This document shows, piece by piece, positions 8,426 to 16,985 of a stretch of 64,000 nucleotides of DNA. The DNA lies in contig DFIA01000033.1 of NCBI GenBank assembly GCA_002372015.1, positions 1 through 64,000 of the forward strand, given 5' to 3'. A program made the position numbers and the translations under genes. Position 1 is the stretch's first letter. Each line of letters begins with the position of its first letter. The stretch comes from Bacteroidales bacterium UBA3709 (lineage in GTDB: Bacteria > Bacteroidota > Bacteroidia > Bacteroidales > UBA932). The notes under the pieces were generated by a model that did no database searches, was not told where the DNA came from, and saw nothing but the letters and a program-made list of their open reading frames with translations.

Positions 8426-11200
8426 TTATTTATCCCAGTAACTTGCATTTTTCTTGTATTGGAGCAGATCTGCCAGTGCAGATGCGTTTGCGCTTATACG
8501 GAAACTCCAGCTTTCCCATTTGCCGTTAGGTATCCAAGAAAAGGTCATTTGGAAGCAGTGTAGGCTGAACGAACCGGAGAGTTGAGTGGTGGTCAGTTTC
8601 ATTTTGGTAAGATCTACTCCTGTGTTCAGAGATATGTTTAGGTCTTTGTATATCTTCAGCTGTGAACTTATTCCAAGTGTCATAGCATGGGTGTTGCGTG
8701 TAATGAGCTGATCGTTAGAGTACTGATAACTTTTATAGAATGAGTAGCTATAAGATAGGTTTACGCTCCAAGGCATATTAGGGTTATAGTAATAAACCCA
8801 GCCACCAGGGATGTATTCTCCTGTAACGGGGTGATAGTATATTCGTTGATAGGCGGCTTCTGAAGCTGTAGCCGTTGGCGACATGCTCTCGTTGTTTCTT
8901 ATTATAGGATTGCTTATTTTACCTTCCGGCACATAGTCTGCACCGAGTTTACTTTGCCCAGAACCGCTGAAGCTATAGGATGTTGAGAAGGTGGCACCTG
9001 TGAGCCTGAATGGTTTGAATCCTCCTTGTGTGATGCACAATTTGTTATACCTACGGCCCATGTAATCTATGGCATAGGGGTCTAAGGTCATATTTCCGTT
9101 TAGCCCCAATTTTCCGAATATGGTGGTACTCGCCGATATGTTTATGTTTGAAAGCTTCATGGAATCTGCCATAAAATTGTAAGAGCCGGAAATATTAAAC
9201 TGATCTAACAGCTTTATCTTTTCTGAGCCTTTGCCGGTTGTGTCTTTCTGAGACTTAACCTTGGCCTCCAAGGTGTTTGCAATGTTAAAAGACATACTGG
9301 CTCCGCTACCTTGTCCTGGTGGCGCATATAGTTGACCGGCATATTTGTTATAGACTACCGAGTGGGTTTTACCTTCCGTATCTACATATTCGTAAGTTCT
9401 GTAACCATTGGCTTTTGTACCTAATTCAGGCTGATAGCTAAAACTTACTGATGGGGTAAGTATGTGTCTTACAGCCTGCAGCTTCTTGTTCTTGCCAAAA
9501 TTGAACAAGCCGTAGAGCCTGGTATTGAAAGAGATGTTAAAATTATACGACTGGGTTATTCCAAAAGTGCTGAACGGATCTGAATATACGCTTTCTGCTC
9601 TCTTGGTTCTGGTATTGTAGAATTGTTTTACATCTGAAAAATACCAGTTCATGCCATAGGAGATGCCGGGAGAAGCCTGTATGTATTTAAGCACGCTAAA
9701 CACAGGCAAGCCTATGCTGAAGGAGTGTTGCAGGCCGTTACGCATTTTTTTGAAGAAATCGGGCTTGCCTACTTCTGAACTCTTGAAATTTATTTTATTG
9801 TCGAAGTGTGCGGTATAGTTGAAGGTAATATCCTCGTAAAACCTTCTTTTACCTACCATTACCTTTCTTTTGAATGGGTTGATGCGGCTTACGGTAAAGG
9901 TTAGGTTGGGAAATGTTACTGCATACGAGCTATCTCTTGAGTTTTGGTTATGCAGGGCATTTACGGATAGAGAAAACGGAGTGCCTGCCCAAGTTTTACC
10001 GTATGAAATAGAAGAGGAAATCTGATTGGTAAGAGCCTGATTTATGGTGGTGGAATTAAAGCGGCTGTTAGAAGGACTGGAGAAATTAACAGAGGCCCTG
10101 AAAGTGGTTCCGGGTCTTGCTTTAGCGTCTTGTGAATGAGACCAGTTAAGAGAAAAATTAGTGCTTTTTACATAATCTGGCTGATTCTTTTCTCCGGTTA
10201 TATCTACCGAGTAAACTCCCGAAAGGGTACCTGTGTATTTGTATCTTTTTGTATATCTCGAATTTATGTTAGTGGCCCACGAACCTCTGGTATATATATC
10301 GCAGGTGGTGGCTACATCAAAATGATCTCCAAAAACAAAATAATATCCTAAACCTCTCAGATAGAAGCCTCTTGCAGTTTCTTCGCCGTAGGTAGGGAAA
10401 AGCACTCCCCCGCTTCTGTTGCTTATTTTTGGTACAAAACCAAAAGGTAGAGCAAATGGTGTAGGTACGCCTTCTATCACTGTGTAGGCCGGGCCGAAGA
10501 TGGTCTTTTTTATAGGGCCGGAATTTATAACCTTGGCAGTTGTCATTTGAAGATAGAAGTGAGGTTCTTCTGCATCGCAGGTTGTATATATTCCTCTTGA
10601 TATGTTAATGGAGTTGTCGGGCATTTTTTTGATGAATTTTCCTTGTATGTTGCCCTCTCCCTCCTGGGTTATCATATTCTTGATTTTAGCCTTTTTACTA
10701 TCGAAGTTGTAATACACACTTTCCATGGTGTAAGTGTTTTTGCCTTCTTTTAGCTGCGGATTATTTTTTACAACACCTGTAGAGTCTGGCAATCCTTTGG
10801 CAAAAACAGTCTTAGTCTGAACGTTATATGCTATGTAATCTGCTGTTATGGAAATGTTGTCGTAAGTAACGGTAACATCACCGTAGTAGTATAACATTCG
10901 TTTTCCGTCTGTCATTATTTCTACAGACGAATCGCGCCCTTTAGAGAAAACGGGTTGCCTAAGTTCAGATATCTGAGAGGAGTCTATTACAAATGTGGTG
11001 TCTTTAAAAAGCGAGTCTCTTTTAAGCGAATCTGCTATAGATAGAGTGTCTTTGCGGTTTATGGTATCTTGTAAGGAGGGAATGCGCCCCAATAGCTTTC
11101 TGCCGGCATCGTTTTTGGGAGTAAAGCCCAAGATACCGCTCAGAAACATAGCAGCGAGCAACACAGTGCCTGTTTTCCTTATGAAACCACTGGCAGACAT
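8426..11200 (-). CDS. lptD: LPS assembly outer membrane protein LptD (OstA family)
   Basis: Outer-membrane beta-barrel that inserts lipopolysaccharide into the outer leaflet. The 924-residue protein begins with a signal peptide (a basic start then a hydrophobic stretch to about residue 25). An OstA-like periplasmic domain follows (about 80-230, with VTVTYDNISITADYIAYNVQ and KMPDNSINISRGIYTTCDAEEPHFYL). The remaining ~650 residues form a long aromatic-rich barrel ending in SYWDK. The length and divergence are usual for Bacteroidota LptD. It heads the cluster with fbp and rpe, which is functionally unrelated. The region upstream carries the repeats at 11218-11378. Confidence 0.88.
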   Translation of the reverse strand: MSASGFIRKTGTVLLAAMFLSGILGFTPKNDAGRKLLGRIPSLQDTINRKDTLSIADSLKRDSLFKDTTFVIDSSQISELRQPVFSKGRDSSVEIMTDGKRMLYYYGDVTVTYDNISITADYIAYNVQTKTVFAKGLPDSTGVVKNNPQLKEGKNTYTMESVYYNFDSKKAKIKNMITQEGEGNIQGKFIKKMPDNSINISRGIYTTCDAEEPHFYLQMTTAKVINSGPIKKTIFGPAYTVIEGVPTPFALPFGFVPKISNRSGGVLFPTYGEETARGFYLRGLGYYFVFGDHFDVATTCDIYTRGSWATNINSRYTKRYKYTGTLSGVYSVDITGEKNQPDYVKSTNFSLNWSHSQDAKARPGTTFRASVNFSSPSNSRFNSTTINQALTNQISSSISYGKTWAGTPFSLSVNALHNQNSRDSSYAVTFPNLTFTVSRINPFKRKVMVGKRRFYEDITFNYTAHFDNKINFKSSEVGKPDFFKKMRNGLQHSFSIGLPVFSVLKYIQASPGISYGMNWYFSDVKQFYNTRTKRAESVYSDPFSTFGITQSYNFNISFNTRLYGLFNFGKNKKLQAVRHILTPSVSFSYQPELGTKANGYRTYEYVDTEGKTHSVVYNKYAGQLYAPPGQGSGASMSFNIANTLEAKVKSQKDTTGKGSEKIKLLDQFNISGSYNFMADSMKLSNINISASTTIFGKLGLNGNMTLDPYAIDYMGRRYNKLCITQGGFKPFRLTGATFSTSYSFSGSGQSKLGADYVPEGKISNPIIRNNESMSPTATASEAAYQRIYYHPVTGEYIPGGWVYYYNPNMPWSVNLSYSYSFYKSYQYSNDQLITRNTHAMTLGISSQLKIYKDLNISLNTGVDLTKMKLTTTQLSGSFSLHCFQMTFSWIPNGKWESWSFRISANASALADLLQYKKNASYWDK

Positions 11201-11217
11201 TTCAATTTCGTTTTAAC

Positions 11218-11266
11218 GCAACTTTTTACTGCAACTTTTTTACTGCAACTTTTTACTGCAACTTTT
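11218..11266. repeat. 13-14 bp tandem repeat before lptD/amiC
   Basis: About 3.7 head-to-tail copies of a unit reading gcaactttttact. The second copy has one extra T in the T-run, as expected from replication slippage. The tract lies 17 bases upstream of the lptD start codon on its minus-strand side. Confidence 0.9.
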
Positions 11267-11378
11267 CTCGCTATGGCAAATACAAATAAATTTGTCTTTG
11301 CTCATTTAGCTTACCGAAAAGTTTCTCGCTATGGCAAATACAAATAAATTTGTCTTTGCTCATTTAGCTTACCGAAAA
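11264..11378. repeat. 57-bp direct duplication containing an imperfect palindrome
   Basis: Positions 11264-11320 and 11322-11378 are identical over 57 bases, one base apart. Each copy holds an imperfect 26-bp palindrome (11276-11301 and 11334-11359) running from gcaaa to tttgc, with a perfect acaaa-taaa-tttgt core. Each copy also contains TAAATTTG, a match to the Bacteroidota -7 element, at 11287-11294 and 11345-11352. It lies between divergent lptD and amiC. Confidence 0.93.
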
Positions 11379-11406
11379 ACATCGGTTAGAATTTAGCTTT
11401 TATTTG

Positions 11407-11414
11407 TAAATTTG
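11407..11414 (+). promoter_or_regulatory. candidate -7 element for amiC
   Basis: TAAATTTG, 49 bases before the amiC start codon, fits TAnnTTTG. I find no convincing TTTG at the -33 distance. The same octamer also occurs in both copies of the 57-bp repeat upstream, so the true start site could be any of three. Confidence 0.3.
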
Positions 11415-11463
11415 TCAGCAAAGTACAAATGTAACAATATTTCGGACAAAAAATATAGAAGAG

Positions 11464-12801
11464 ATGCTTATCTCCGGCTATAGGAAAATATCGCGATTTT
11501 TATTTGTTATAGTTCTGTTTTTAGCTTCTGCAGTATTGCTTGCTGCACAGAATAAACAGGAAGGTATAAAATGTGTGGTGCTGGATCCTGGGCATGGAGG
11601 GCACGACCATGGGTGTATGAGCAAGGATAAGAAATACAGCGAGAAACACATAGTTTTAGCCGTAGCTTTGGAGTTAGGCAAAATTATAGGGGAAGAGCAT
11701 CCGGAAGTCAAAGTGGTATATACCAGAAAAAAAGATGTGTTTGTGCCACTGTCTGAAAGGGCAGATATAGCCAATCGTAATAAGGCAGATTTGTTTATTT
11801 CGATACATGTTAATGCCAATAAATCTGTGGCCCCATCGGGCAGCGAAACATTTACAATGGGTTCTCACGTGAGCGATAAGAATTTTGAGGTATCTAAGAG
11901 AGAGAATGCCGTTATTAAAATGGAAGATGACTATACCTCCAAATATGAGGGCTTTAATCCCGATTCACCGGAGTCTTACATTATATTTTCTCTTTTGCAG
12001 AACGCTTATTCTGAACAGAGCTTAAAATTTGCGGAATATGTTCAGGATGAGTATGATAAAGGACCTATTAGACAAAATCGCGGAGTAAAACAGGCTGGTT
12101 TTTTAGTGCTTTGGAGAACAACAATGCCTTCTGTGCTTACAGAAATAGGTTTTCTTACCAATCAGGCCGATAAAGCTTTGCTTATAACAGCAACAGGGCA
12201 GAAGAAAATAGCCCGCCGTTTGGCAGATGCTTTTACTAAATATTATAACGATTATGCCAAGTATGAGATAGACTCTGATGCAGATGAGGCCGAAGAAGAT
12301 AATGTGGGTGAAGACTCTCAGTCTAAGGTAGTTGAACCGGCAGAAGATGTAGAGCAGTCGGAAGAGCAAGAAAAGGTAACAAGTACAGAGCAGGCGGAAA
12401 AGCAAGAAAAGGTAACAAGTGCAGAGCAGGCGGAAGAGCAAGAAAAGGTAACAAGTGCAGAGCTGGCAGAAAATGCAAAGAAGATGGAAAATGCAAAGAA
12501 GATGGAAGATGCAAAGAAGATGGAAGATGCACAGCTGCTGGAAAATGTACAGCGTGCAACCGATGCGGGGGGCGTGGTGTACGCCATTCAAATTATGGCA
12601 GTTAAGAAAAAGCTGCCTGCTAATTCCAGAGAATTTAAAGGGCTAAAGAATGTGGGCTGTATTGCAGACAAAGGTTTCTATAAATATCACTACGGCGAGT
12701 ATAAAACCAGGCAGCAGGCTTTGGCCAAGTTGGCGCAAGTGAGAAAGATGTTTAAAGGGGCATTTGTAATTAAATTGCAAGATGGTAAAATAGTAAAGTA
12801 A
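11464..12801 (+). CDS. N-acetylmuramoyl-L-alanine amidase with repeat linker
   Basis: Zinc amidase (Amidase_3/AmiC family) that cuts the bond between N-acetylmuramic acid and the stem peptide. The 445-residue protein has an N-terminal signal anchor (about 8-28). The catalytic domain shows VVLDPGHGGHDHGC with the first zinc histidine, SEKHIVLAVALELGK with the zinc glutamate, FISIHVNA with the second histidine and LTEIGFLTN with the catalytic glutamate. An acidic linker of near-identical repeats follows (residues about 300-363). The last ~80 residues (VYAIQIMAVKKKLP to FVIKLQDGKIVK) resemble a SPOR-type peptidoglycan-binding fold. Followed 57 bases later by an MCE-domain gene. Confidence 0.9.
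   Translation: MLISGYRKISRFLFVIVLFLASAVLLAAQNKQEGIKCVVLDPGHGGHDHGCMSKDKKYSEKHIVLAVALELGKIIGEEHPEVKVVYTRKKDVFVPLSERADIANRNKADLFISIHVNANKSVAPSGSETFTMGSHVSDKNFEVSKRENAVIKMEDDYTSKYEGFNPDSPESYIIFSLLQNAYSEQSLKFAEYVQDEYDKGPIRQNRGVKQAGFLVLWRTTMPSVLTEIGFLTNQADKALLITATGQKKIARRLADAFTKYYNDYAKYEIDSDADEAEEDNVGEDSQSKVVEPAEDVEQSEEQEKVTSTEQAEKQEKVTSAEQAEEQEKVTSAELAENAKKMENAKKMEDAKKMEDAQLLENVQRATDAGGVVYAIQIMAVKKKLPANSREFKGLKNVGCIADKGFYKYHYGEYKTRQQALAKLAQVRKMFKGAFVIKLQDGKIVK
12361..12552 (+). repeat. in-frame repeats inside the amidase linker
   Basis: Three 36-bp units (12361-12396, 12397-12432, 12433-12468) encode EEQEKVTSTEQA and close variants. They are followed by 18-bp units (12469-12486, 12487-12504, 12505-12522, 12523-12540) and part of a fifth, encoding ENAKKM or EDAKKM. 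Neighbouring copies differ by only one or a few bases. Both unit lengths are multiples of 18, so gain or loss of copies keeps the frame. Confidence 0.92.
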
Positions 12802-12858
12802 AATACTAACAGAACATAAAAATAAGTAGGTAATAGGCATTAACAGGGAGGTACAGAT

Positions 12859-13770
12859 ATGAAAATCACTAATAGCCAGAAAATAGGCATATTTGTATTA
12901 GCCATAGCGGCATTGCTTTTCTTTGGACTTAATTTTCTCAAAGGCTATGATTTGTTTGGCAAAAAGAATGTATATTACACCTATCTTTCTGAGGTGGAGG
13001 GTTTAACAGCTACTTCTCCTATATATATCAGAGGACTGAAGGTTGGTGCAATAGAGAAAATTAGTTTGAATCCGGTAAAGGATAGTTTTCTGGTGTGCTT
13101 TAACGTTAAAAAAGACTACCTCATACCATTGGACTCTCGGGCAGAGGTATATAGTTCAGATTTGCTTGGAGGAAAGGCTTTGAGGCTGGCCTTGGGAGAA
13201 TCTTCTATAGGGGCTGTAAATGGCGATACGCTCAAAGGGCGTAGCGTTCCGGATATGTTGTCTGTTCTGTCTGGTTATATGGGGCCTTTGAAAGATCAGC
13301 TCGCCCAAACTTTGGATAATCTGAATACAACCCTCATTTCAATTAACGCTACTTTAGATTCATCGGCAAGAGAAAACTTACATTCTTCTCTAAGGCGCCT
13401 GAATGGTACTTTGGCAAATGTTCAGAATTTTAGTGCGCAATTAAATAAAATGGCTCCAGACCTTTCGGCATCGCTGAAGAATATCAATACCATTTCTCAG
13501 GAGTTAAGTTCTCCGCAAAATGGACTTGGGTCTGCAATAAGCAATATAAACAAGACTGCAGAAAACCTTTCTTCCCTAAAGCTTGCCGAAATGGTAGATA
13601 ATCTGAACCTGATGATTCAGAAGATTCAGTCGCCTAATTCAACCACAGGCAAACTTATGAATACAGACAATATTCATAACTCGGTAGATAGTCTTTTGAA
13701 CGAGATAGATGACCTTGTGAAAAAGATAAAATCTGAGCCTAAAAAATACCTCCGACTAAGTGTGTTCTGA
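12859..13770 (+). CDS. MlaD/MCE domain lipid-transport protein
   Basis: Substrate-binding subunit type found in MCE lipid transporters between the inner and outer membrane. One N-terminal membrane helix (about 8-27, IGIFVLAIAALLFFGLNFL) is followed by the MCE domain, recognisable by VYYTYLSEVEGLTATSPIY and IRGLKVGAIEKISL. The C-terminal half is a long, probably helical region rich in Asn, Leu and Ser. The MlaE permease and MlaF ATPase genes are not in the window. A GGGAGG at 12845-12851 precedes the ATG by 7 bases, an uncommon Shine-Dalgarno-like sequence for this phylum. Confidence 0.88.
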   Translation: MKITNSQKIGIFVLAIAALLFFGLNFLKGYDLFGKKNVYYTYLSEVEGLTATSPIYIRGLKVGAIEKISLNPVKDSFLVCFNVKKDYLIPLDSRAEVYSSDLLGGKALRLALGESSIGAVNGDTLKGRSVPDMLSVLSGYMGPLKDQLAQTLDNLNTTLISINATLDSSARENLHSSLRRLNGTLANVQNFSAQLNKMAPDLSASLKNINTISQELSSPQNGLGSAISNINKTAENLSSLKLAEMVDNLNLMIQKIQSPNSTTGKLMNTDNIHNSVDSLLNEIDDLVKKIKSEPKKYLRLSVF

Positions 13771-13973
13771 TTAGATGATTAGATGCTGCTGTATTTGTAT
13801 TAGTTTGCAAATCATCTTATTATGTAGGAGTATTTTTTTTTGTGTTGATTTATAAGGCTCTTAAATTTATTTTCACAAAAACAAGAGCCGGCGATATTTT
13901 TTTTTAACTTTTTATTTACCATTTTTGTTCTGCCAAAGCCATTGGCGTTTTTTTCTTATATCATTTGATTTTA
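13771..13973. other. dnaA upstream region
   Basis: 203 bases, very AT-rich, with T-runs near 13832 and 13900. An inverted repeat of 8 bp pairs 13773-13780 with 13810-13817, but no T-tract follows it closely. A hairpin with a T-run sits just before dnaA (13932-13955, listed separately). I see no cluster of DnaA boxes, no TAnnTTTG match and no coding potential. Confidence 0.6.
13932..13955 (+). terminator. terminator-like hairpin in the dnaA leader
   Basis: GCCAA (13932-13936) pairs with TTGGC (13942-13946) around a 5-base loop, followed by G and seven T. The stem is short, but the form is that of an intrinsic terminator. It ends 18 bases before the dnaA ATG, so it either ends transcription from the MCE gene or attenuates dnaA. 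Confidence 0.5.
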
Positions 13974-15389
13974 ATGAGCGAACTCGATCATATAGAAGTT
14001 TGGAAACGTTGCTTGCAGATAATAAAGAGTAATGTACCTGATGCTGTATACCAGACATGGTTTGTGCCTGTAAAACCTATATCGCTGGAGGGTACTAAGC
14101 TTACAATAGAGGTGCCTTCCGACGCTCACATGCGGCAGTTGGAAGAGATGCCACTAATAGATATTTTGGCAAAAACTCTCAAGAGGGTGATTGGTGAAAA
14201 TGTGCGTTTGATTTATAATATTCGCTTTCTGAAATCTACGGTAGCTTATCCACACCAAGAAAATGCAATAGCAAGCAATAGGCCGATACCTTTTCCAAGG
14301 AATGAGAGAGAAAGTATCAATCCTTTTGTAATTCCCGGAATTCGTAAGCTGACAATAAAGCCTAATCTCAATCCGAAATACACCTTTGAAAATTTTATAG
14401 AGGGTTCGTGCAACAGGCTTGCGAGAACTGCCGGATTGAAGGTGGCTGCAGCTCCGGGGAGTAATAGTAATCCGTTCTGCCCGCTGTTTATATATGGAGG
14501 TTCTGGTTTGGGAAAAACTCATCTTTCTCAAGCTATAGGCTTAAAAGTTAAAGAGTTGCATCCAGAAAAAATAGTACTGTATGTTAGTGCACATGTATTC
14601 AAGACGCAATATCAGGAGGCTTATGTAGGCAATAAAATTCCAGATTTTCTGCATTTTTATGAGCAGATAGATGTGCTTATAATAGACGATGTGCAGGAGT
14701 TTAAGAGCGAGGGTACTCAAAATGTTTTCTTTCACATATTTAACTATCTGCACCAGACAGGTAAGCAGTTGATTCTTACTTCCGATGTGGCTCCGGGAAG
14801 TTTGCAGGGTATTCCTACAAGATTATTGCAGCGCTTTAAGTGGGGCCTTTCTGCAGAGCTTCTGCCGCCAGACTATGAAACAAGGATGAAGATTTTTAGG
14901 GCCAAGAGTGCAAATGAGGGTATAGTTCTGCCTGAGGAGGTTGTGGATTATCTTGCGTCTAAGGTAACCGGCAGTGTTCGTGAACTGGAGGGTACTATTC
15001 TTACTTTGTTGGCTCACTCTACTTTAAATAAGGAGAGTATAACCTTGGAATTAGCCAAGAAAGTTACTCAGCAGATTATAAATGTAGATTCTACAGAAAT
15101 ATCTCTGGAGAAGATTCGTAATACTGTATGCGATTATTTTAAGATAACACCCGATTTAATAGTTTCCAAAACGCGTAAAAGAGAAATAGTGCAGGCTCGC
15201 CAAATTACCATGTACTTGGTTCGCAACCTTACTAAGGCTTCTTTAGCCTCCATAGGTAGTCAGATGGGTGGAAAAGATCACGCAACAGTTTTGCATGCCT
15301 GCAGCACGGTGTCGGATTTGATAGATACCGATAGAAATATACGCAAGTATGTGGCCGATTTGGAACGCCAGCTTAAACCGGGAAGCTAA
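13974..15389 (+). CDS. dnaA: chromosomal replication initiator protein DnaA
   Basis: AAA+ ATPase that opens the replication origin. Domain I is at the N terminus (HIEVWKRCLQIIKSNVPDAVYQTWF). The ATPase has Walker A GGSGLGKTHL near residue 177, Walker B VLIIDDVQEF near 240 and the sensor region TSDVAPGSL. Domain IV near the C terminus has the DNA-binding signature GGKDHATVLHAC. I chose ATG at 13974 (MSELDHIEVW, 471 residues) rather than the in-frame TTG three codons upstream. The gene is not beside dnaN, rpmH or gidA, and the G-over-C bias of the + strand does not change here, so the origin is probably elsewhere. Confidence 0.97.
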   Translation: MSELDHIEVWKRCLQIIKSNVPDAVYQTWFVPVKPISLEGTKLTIEVPSDAHMRQLEEMPLIDILAKTLKRVIGENVRLIYNIRFLKSTVAYPHQENAIASNRPIPFPRNERESINPFVIPGIRKLTIKPNLNPKYTFENFIEGSCNRLARTAGLKVAAAPGSNSNPFCPLFIYGGSGLGKTHLSQAIGLKVKELHPEKIVLYVSAHVFKTQYQEAYVGNKIPDFLHFYEQIDVLIIDDVQEFKSEGTQNVFFHIFNYLHQTGKQLILTSDVAPGSLQGIPTRLLQRFKWGLSAELLPPDYETRMKIFRAKSANEGIVLPEEVVDYLASKVTGSVRELEGTILTLLAHSTLNKESITLELAKKVTQQIINVDSTEISLEKIRNTVCDYFKITPDLIVSKTRKREIVQARQITMYLVRNLTKASLASIGSQMGGKDHATVLHACSTVSDLIDTDRNIRKYVADLERQLKPGS

Positions 15390-15428
15390 TCCTGCTCGAT
15401 ATTTTAATCATCAAAATAATTTTCATAT

Positions 15429-16862
15429 ATGGACAGCAATAAAGTTCTTGATATTTTCAAGGAAATTACCACTGTTCCGCGCGAGAGTGGTCGCGAGGAG
15501 AAGATAATTAAATGGCTTTTAGCTTTTGCCAAGAAGCATAATTTGCAGGCAAAAAAAGATAAAGTAGGTAATGTTCTTATTACCAAGAATGCAGATGCTG
15601 GTATGGAAAAGGTTCCTACCATAGTTATGCAAAGCCATTCCGATATGGTATGTGAGAAAAATCCGGGAGTAAAGCATGATTTTGAGAAGGAGCCTATAAA
15701 GTATTGCATAGAAGATGGGTGGATGATAGCAAAGGAAACTACTTTAGGTGCCGATTGTGGTATAGGAATGGCCGCCCAACTTGCAGCTTTAGTAGATCCT
15801 AAGATGAAAACCGGAAAACTTGAAGCTCTGTTTACAGTTTCTGAAGAAACCGGTTTGGATGGCGCCGCAGCCTTAGAACCAGGTTTTGTAACAGGTAAGA
15901 TTCTTCTTAATCTCGATTCTGAAGAAGAAGGTGAACTTTGTATAGGTTGCAATGGAGGTATAGATACAACAGCTGTCTTTAATTATACTCCGCAGCCGCA
16001 AACAAAAGAATTTCTGAAATATAAAGTAAGGGTGTTTGGAGGTCGTGGAGGCCATAGCGGAGATGATATAAATAAGAATCGTATGAATGCTAATCAGGTT
16101 CTTATGCGTTTCTTGTATAAGGTGATGGATAAGCACCGCATAGAGGTTTATGAATTAGACGGAGGTAATAAACGTAATGCAATACCAAGGGAGGCTTATG
16201 CTTTATTTGGCTTTCCAAAGAATGCTAAATCGTCTATATCAAAGATTTTCAAGCAAGTTAGAGAGGAAGTAAAGGCAGAGTTTGCCATTCCTGATTCTAA
16301 TGTAGATATGGAACTGGTTGCGGTAGAGTGTACACATAAGGCTATAGACGAAAACACTGCTGCTGCATTAGTTTATGCCGGTGTTGCATGTCCGCATGGC
16401 TCATACAAAATTAGCGATACAATACCTGGTCTAATAGAAATTTCTACAAATTTTGCATCCATAAAAATGAAGCCGGGGCATAAGATTGTGATAGGTTCGA
16501 GCCAGAGGAGTGCTATTGTAAGCGAGAGACGCTGGATGGCACAGCAAATGGAGGCATGTTGGGCTTTGGCCGGAGCTAAGGTTACCCACGAAGGTGAGTA
16601 TCCGGGTTGGATTCCTAAATTAGATTCTCCAATTTTAGAGCATTGTAAAAAGGTGTATAAGAAACTATTCAATACTGATGCTAAGGTAATAGTAACTCCT
16701 GCAGGTTTGGAGTGCGGACTATTCAGTCAAAAGTTTCCGGAATGGGATATGATTTCATTTGGGCCTACGCTCAGAGGCGTACATGCTCCCGGCGAGAAAC
16801 TCAATCTGGCTTCCTTAGATAAGTTTGTGAAGTTTTTGGAGAAGATTCTCACATCTTGTTAA
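15429..16862 (+). CDS. pepD: aminoacyl-histidine dipeptidase (M20 family)
   Basis: Cytoplasmic zinc dipeptidase (PepD, M20C) that splits Xaa-His and other dipeptides. The 477-residue protein carries the M20 metal ligands in order: MQSHSDMV with the first histidine, TLGADCGIG with the bridging aspartate, SEETGLDG with the catalytic glutamate pair, LDSEEEGELCIGC, and GGRGGHSGDDI in the lid domain. Length agrees with the family. It stands alone on the + strand between dnaA and rho, with 39 bases to dnaA. Confidence 0.93.
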   Translation: MDSNKVLDIFKEITTVPRESGREEKIIKWLLAFAKKHNLQAKKDKVGNVLITKNADAGMEKVPTIVMQSHSDMVCEKNPGVKHDFEKEPIKYCIEDGWMIAKETTLGADCGIGMAAQLAALVDPKMKTGKLEALFTVSEETGLDGAAALEPGFVTGKILLNLDSEEEGELCIGCNGGIDTTAVFNYTPQPQTKEFLKYKVRVFGGRGGHSGDDINKNRMNANQVLMRFLYKVMDKHRIEVYELDGGNKRNAIPREAYALFGFPKNAKSSISKIFKQVREEVKAEFAIPDSNVDMELVAVECTHKAIDENTAAALVYAGVACPHGSYKISDTIPGLIEISTNFASIKMKPGHKIVIGSSQRSAIVSERRWMAQQMEACWALAGAKVTHEGEYPGWIPKLDSPILEHCKKVYKKLFNTDAKVIVTPAGLECGLFSQKFPEWDMISFGPTLRGVHAPGEKLNLASLDKFVKFLEKILTSC

Positions 16863-16888
16863 TATTGCACTTTTTGATGGTATAAGGT

Positions 16889-16919
16889 ATTGTATTTTCG
16901 GAAAATAGTTTTACCTTTG
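16889..16919 (+). promoter_or_regulatory. predicted rho promoter
   Basis: ATTG (16889-16892), a 19-base spacer and TACCTTTG (16912-16919) fit the Bacteroidota pattern TTTG-N19-21-TAnnTTTG. It would leave a leader of about 60 bases before the rho start codon. Confidence 0.6.
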
Positions 16920-16985
16920 CACCATCTTTAGCAGGAATCTCTGCGAAAAGAGTCTGAAAAGATCTTTTTATCCTATTTAGATTTT

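Noticed and set aside
11218..11378. Possible CRISPR array
   Set aside because: Only two copies of the long unit, one base apart with no spacers, and no cas genes in the window.
12103..12591. Repetitive minus-strand frame with Cys/Leu/Phe-rich repeats
   Set aside because: It is the antisense image of the amidase linker repeats and has no independent support.
14246..14254. Exact DnaA box TTATCCACA inside dnaA
   Set aside because: One isolated copy within coding sequence, no cluster and no AT-rich unwinding element beside it, so not evidence of an origin.
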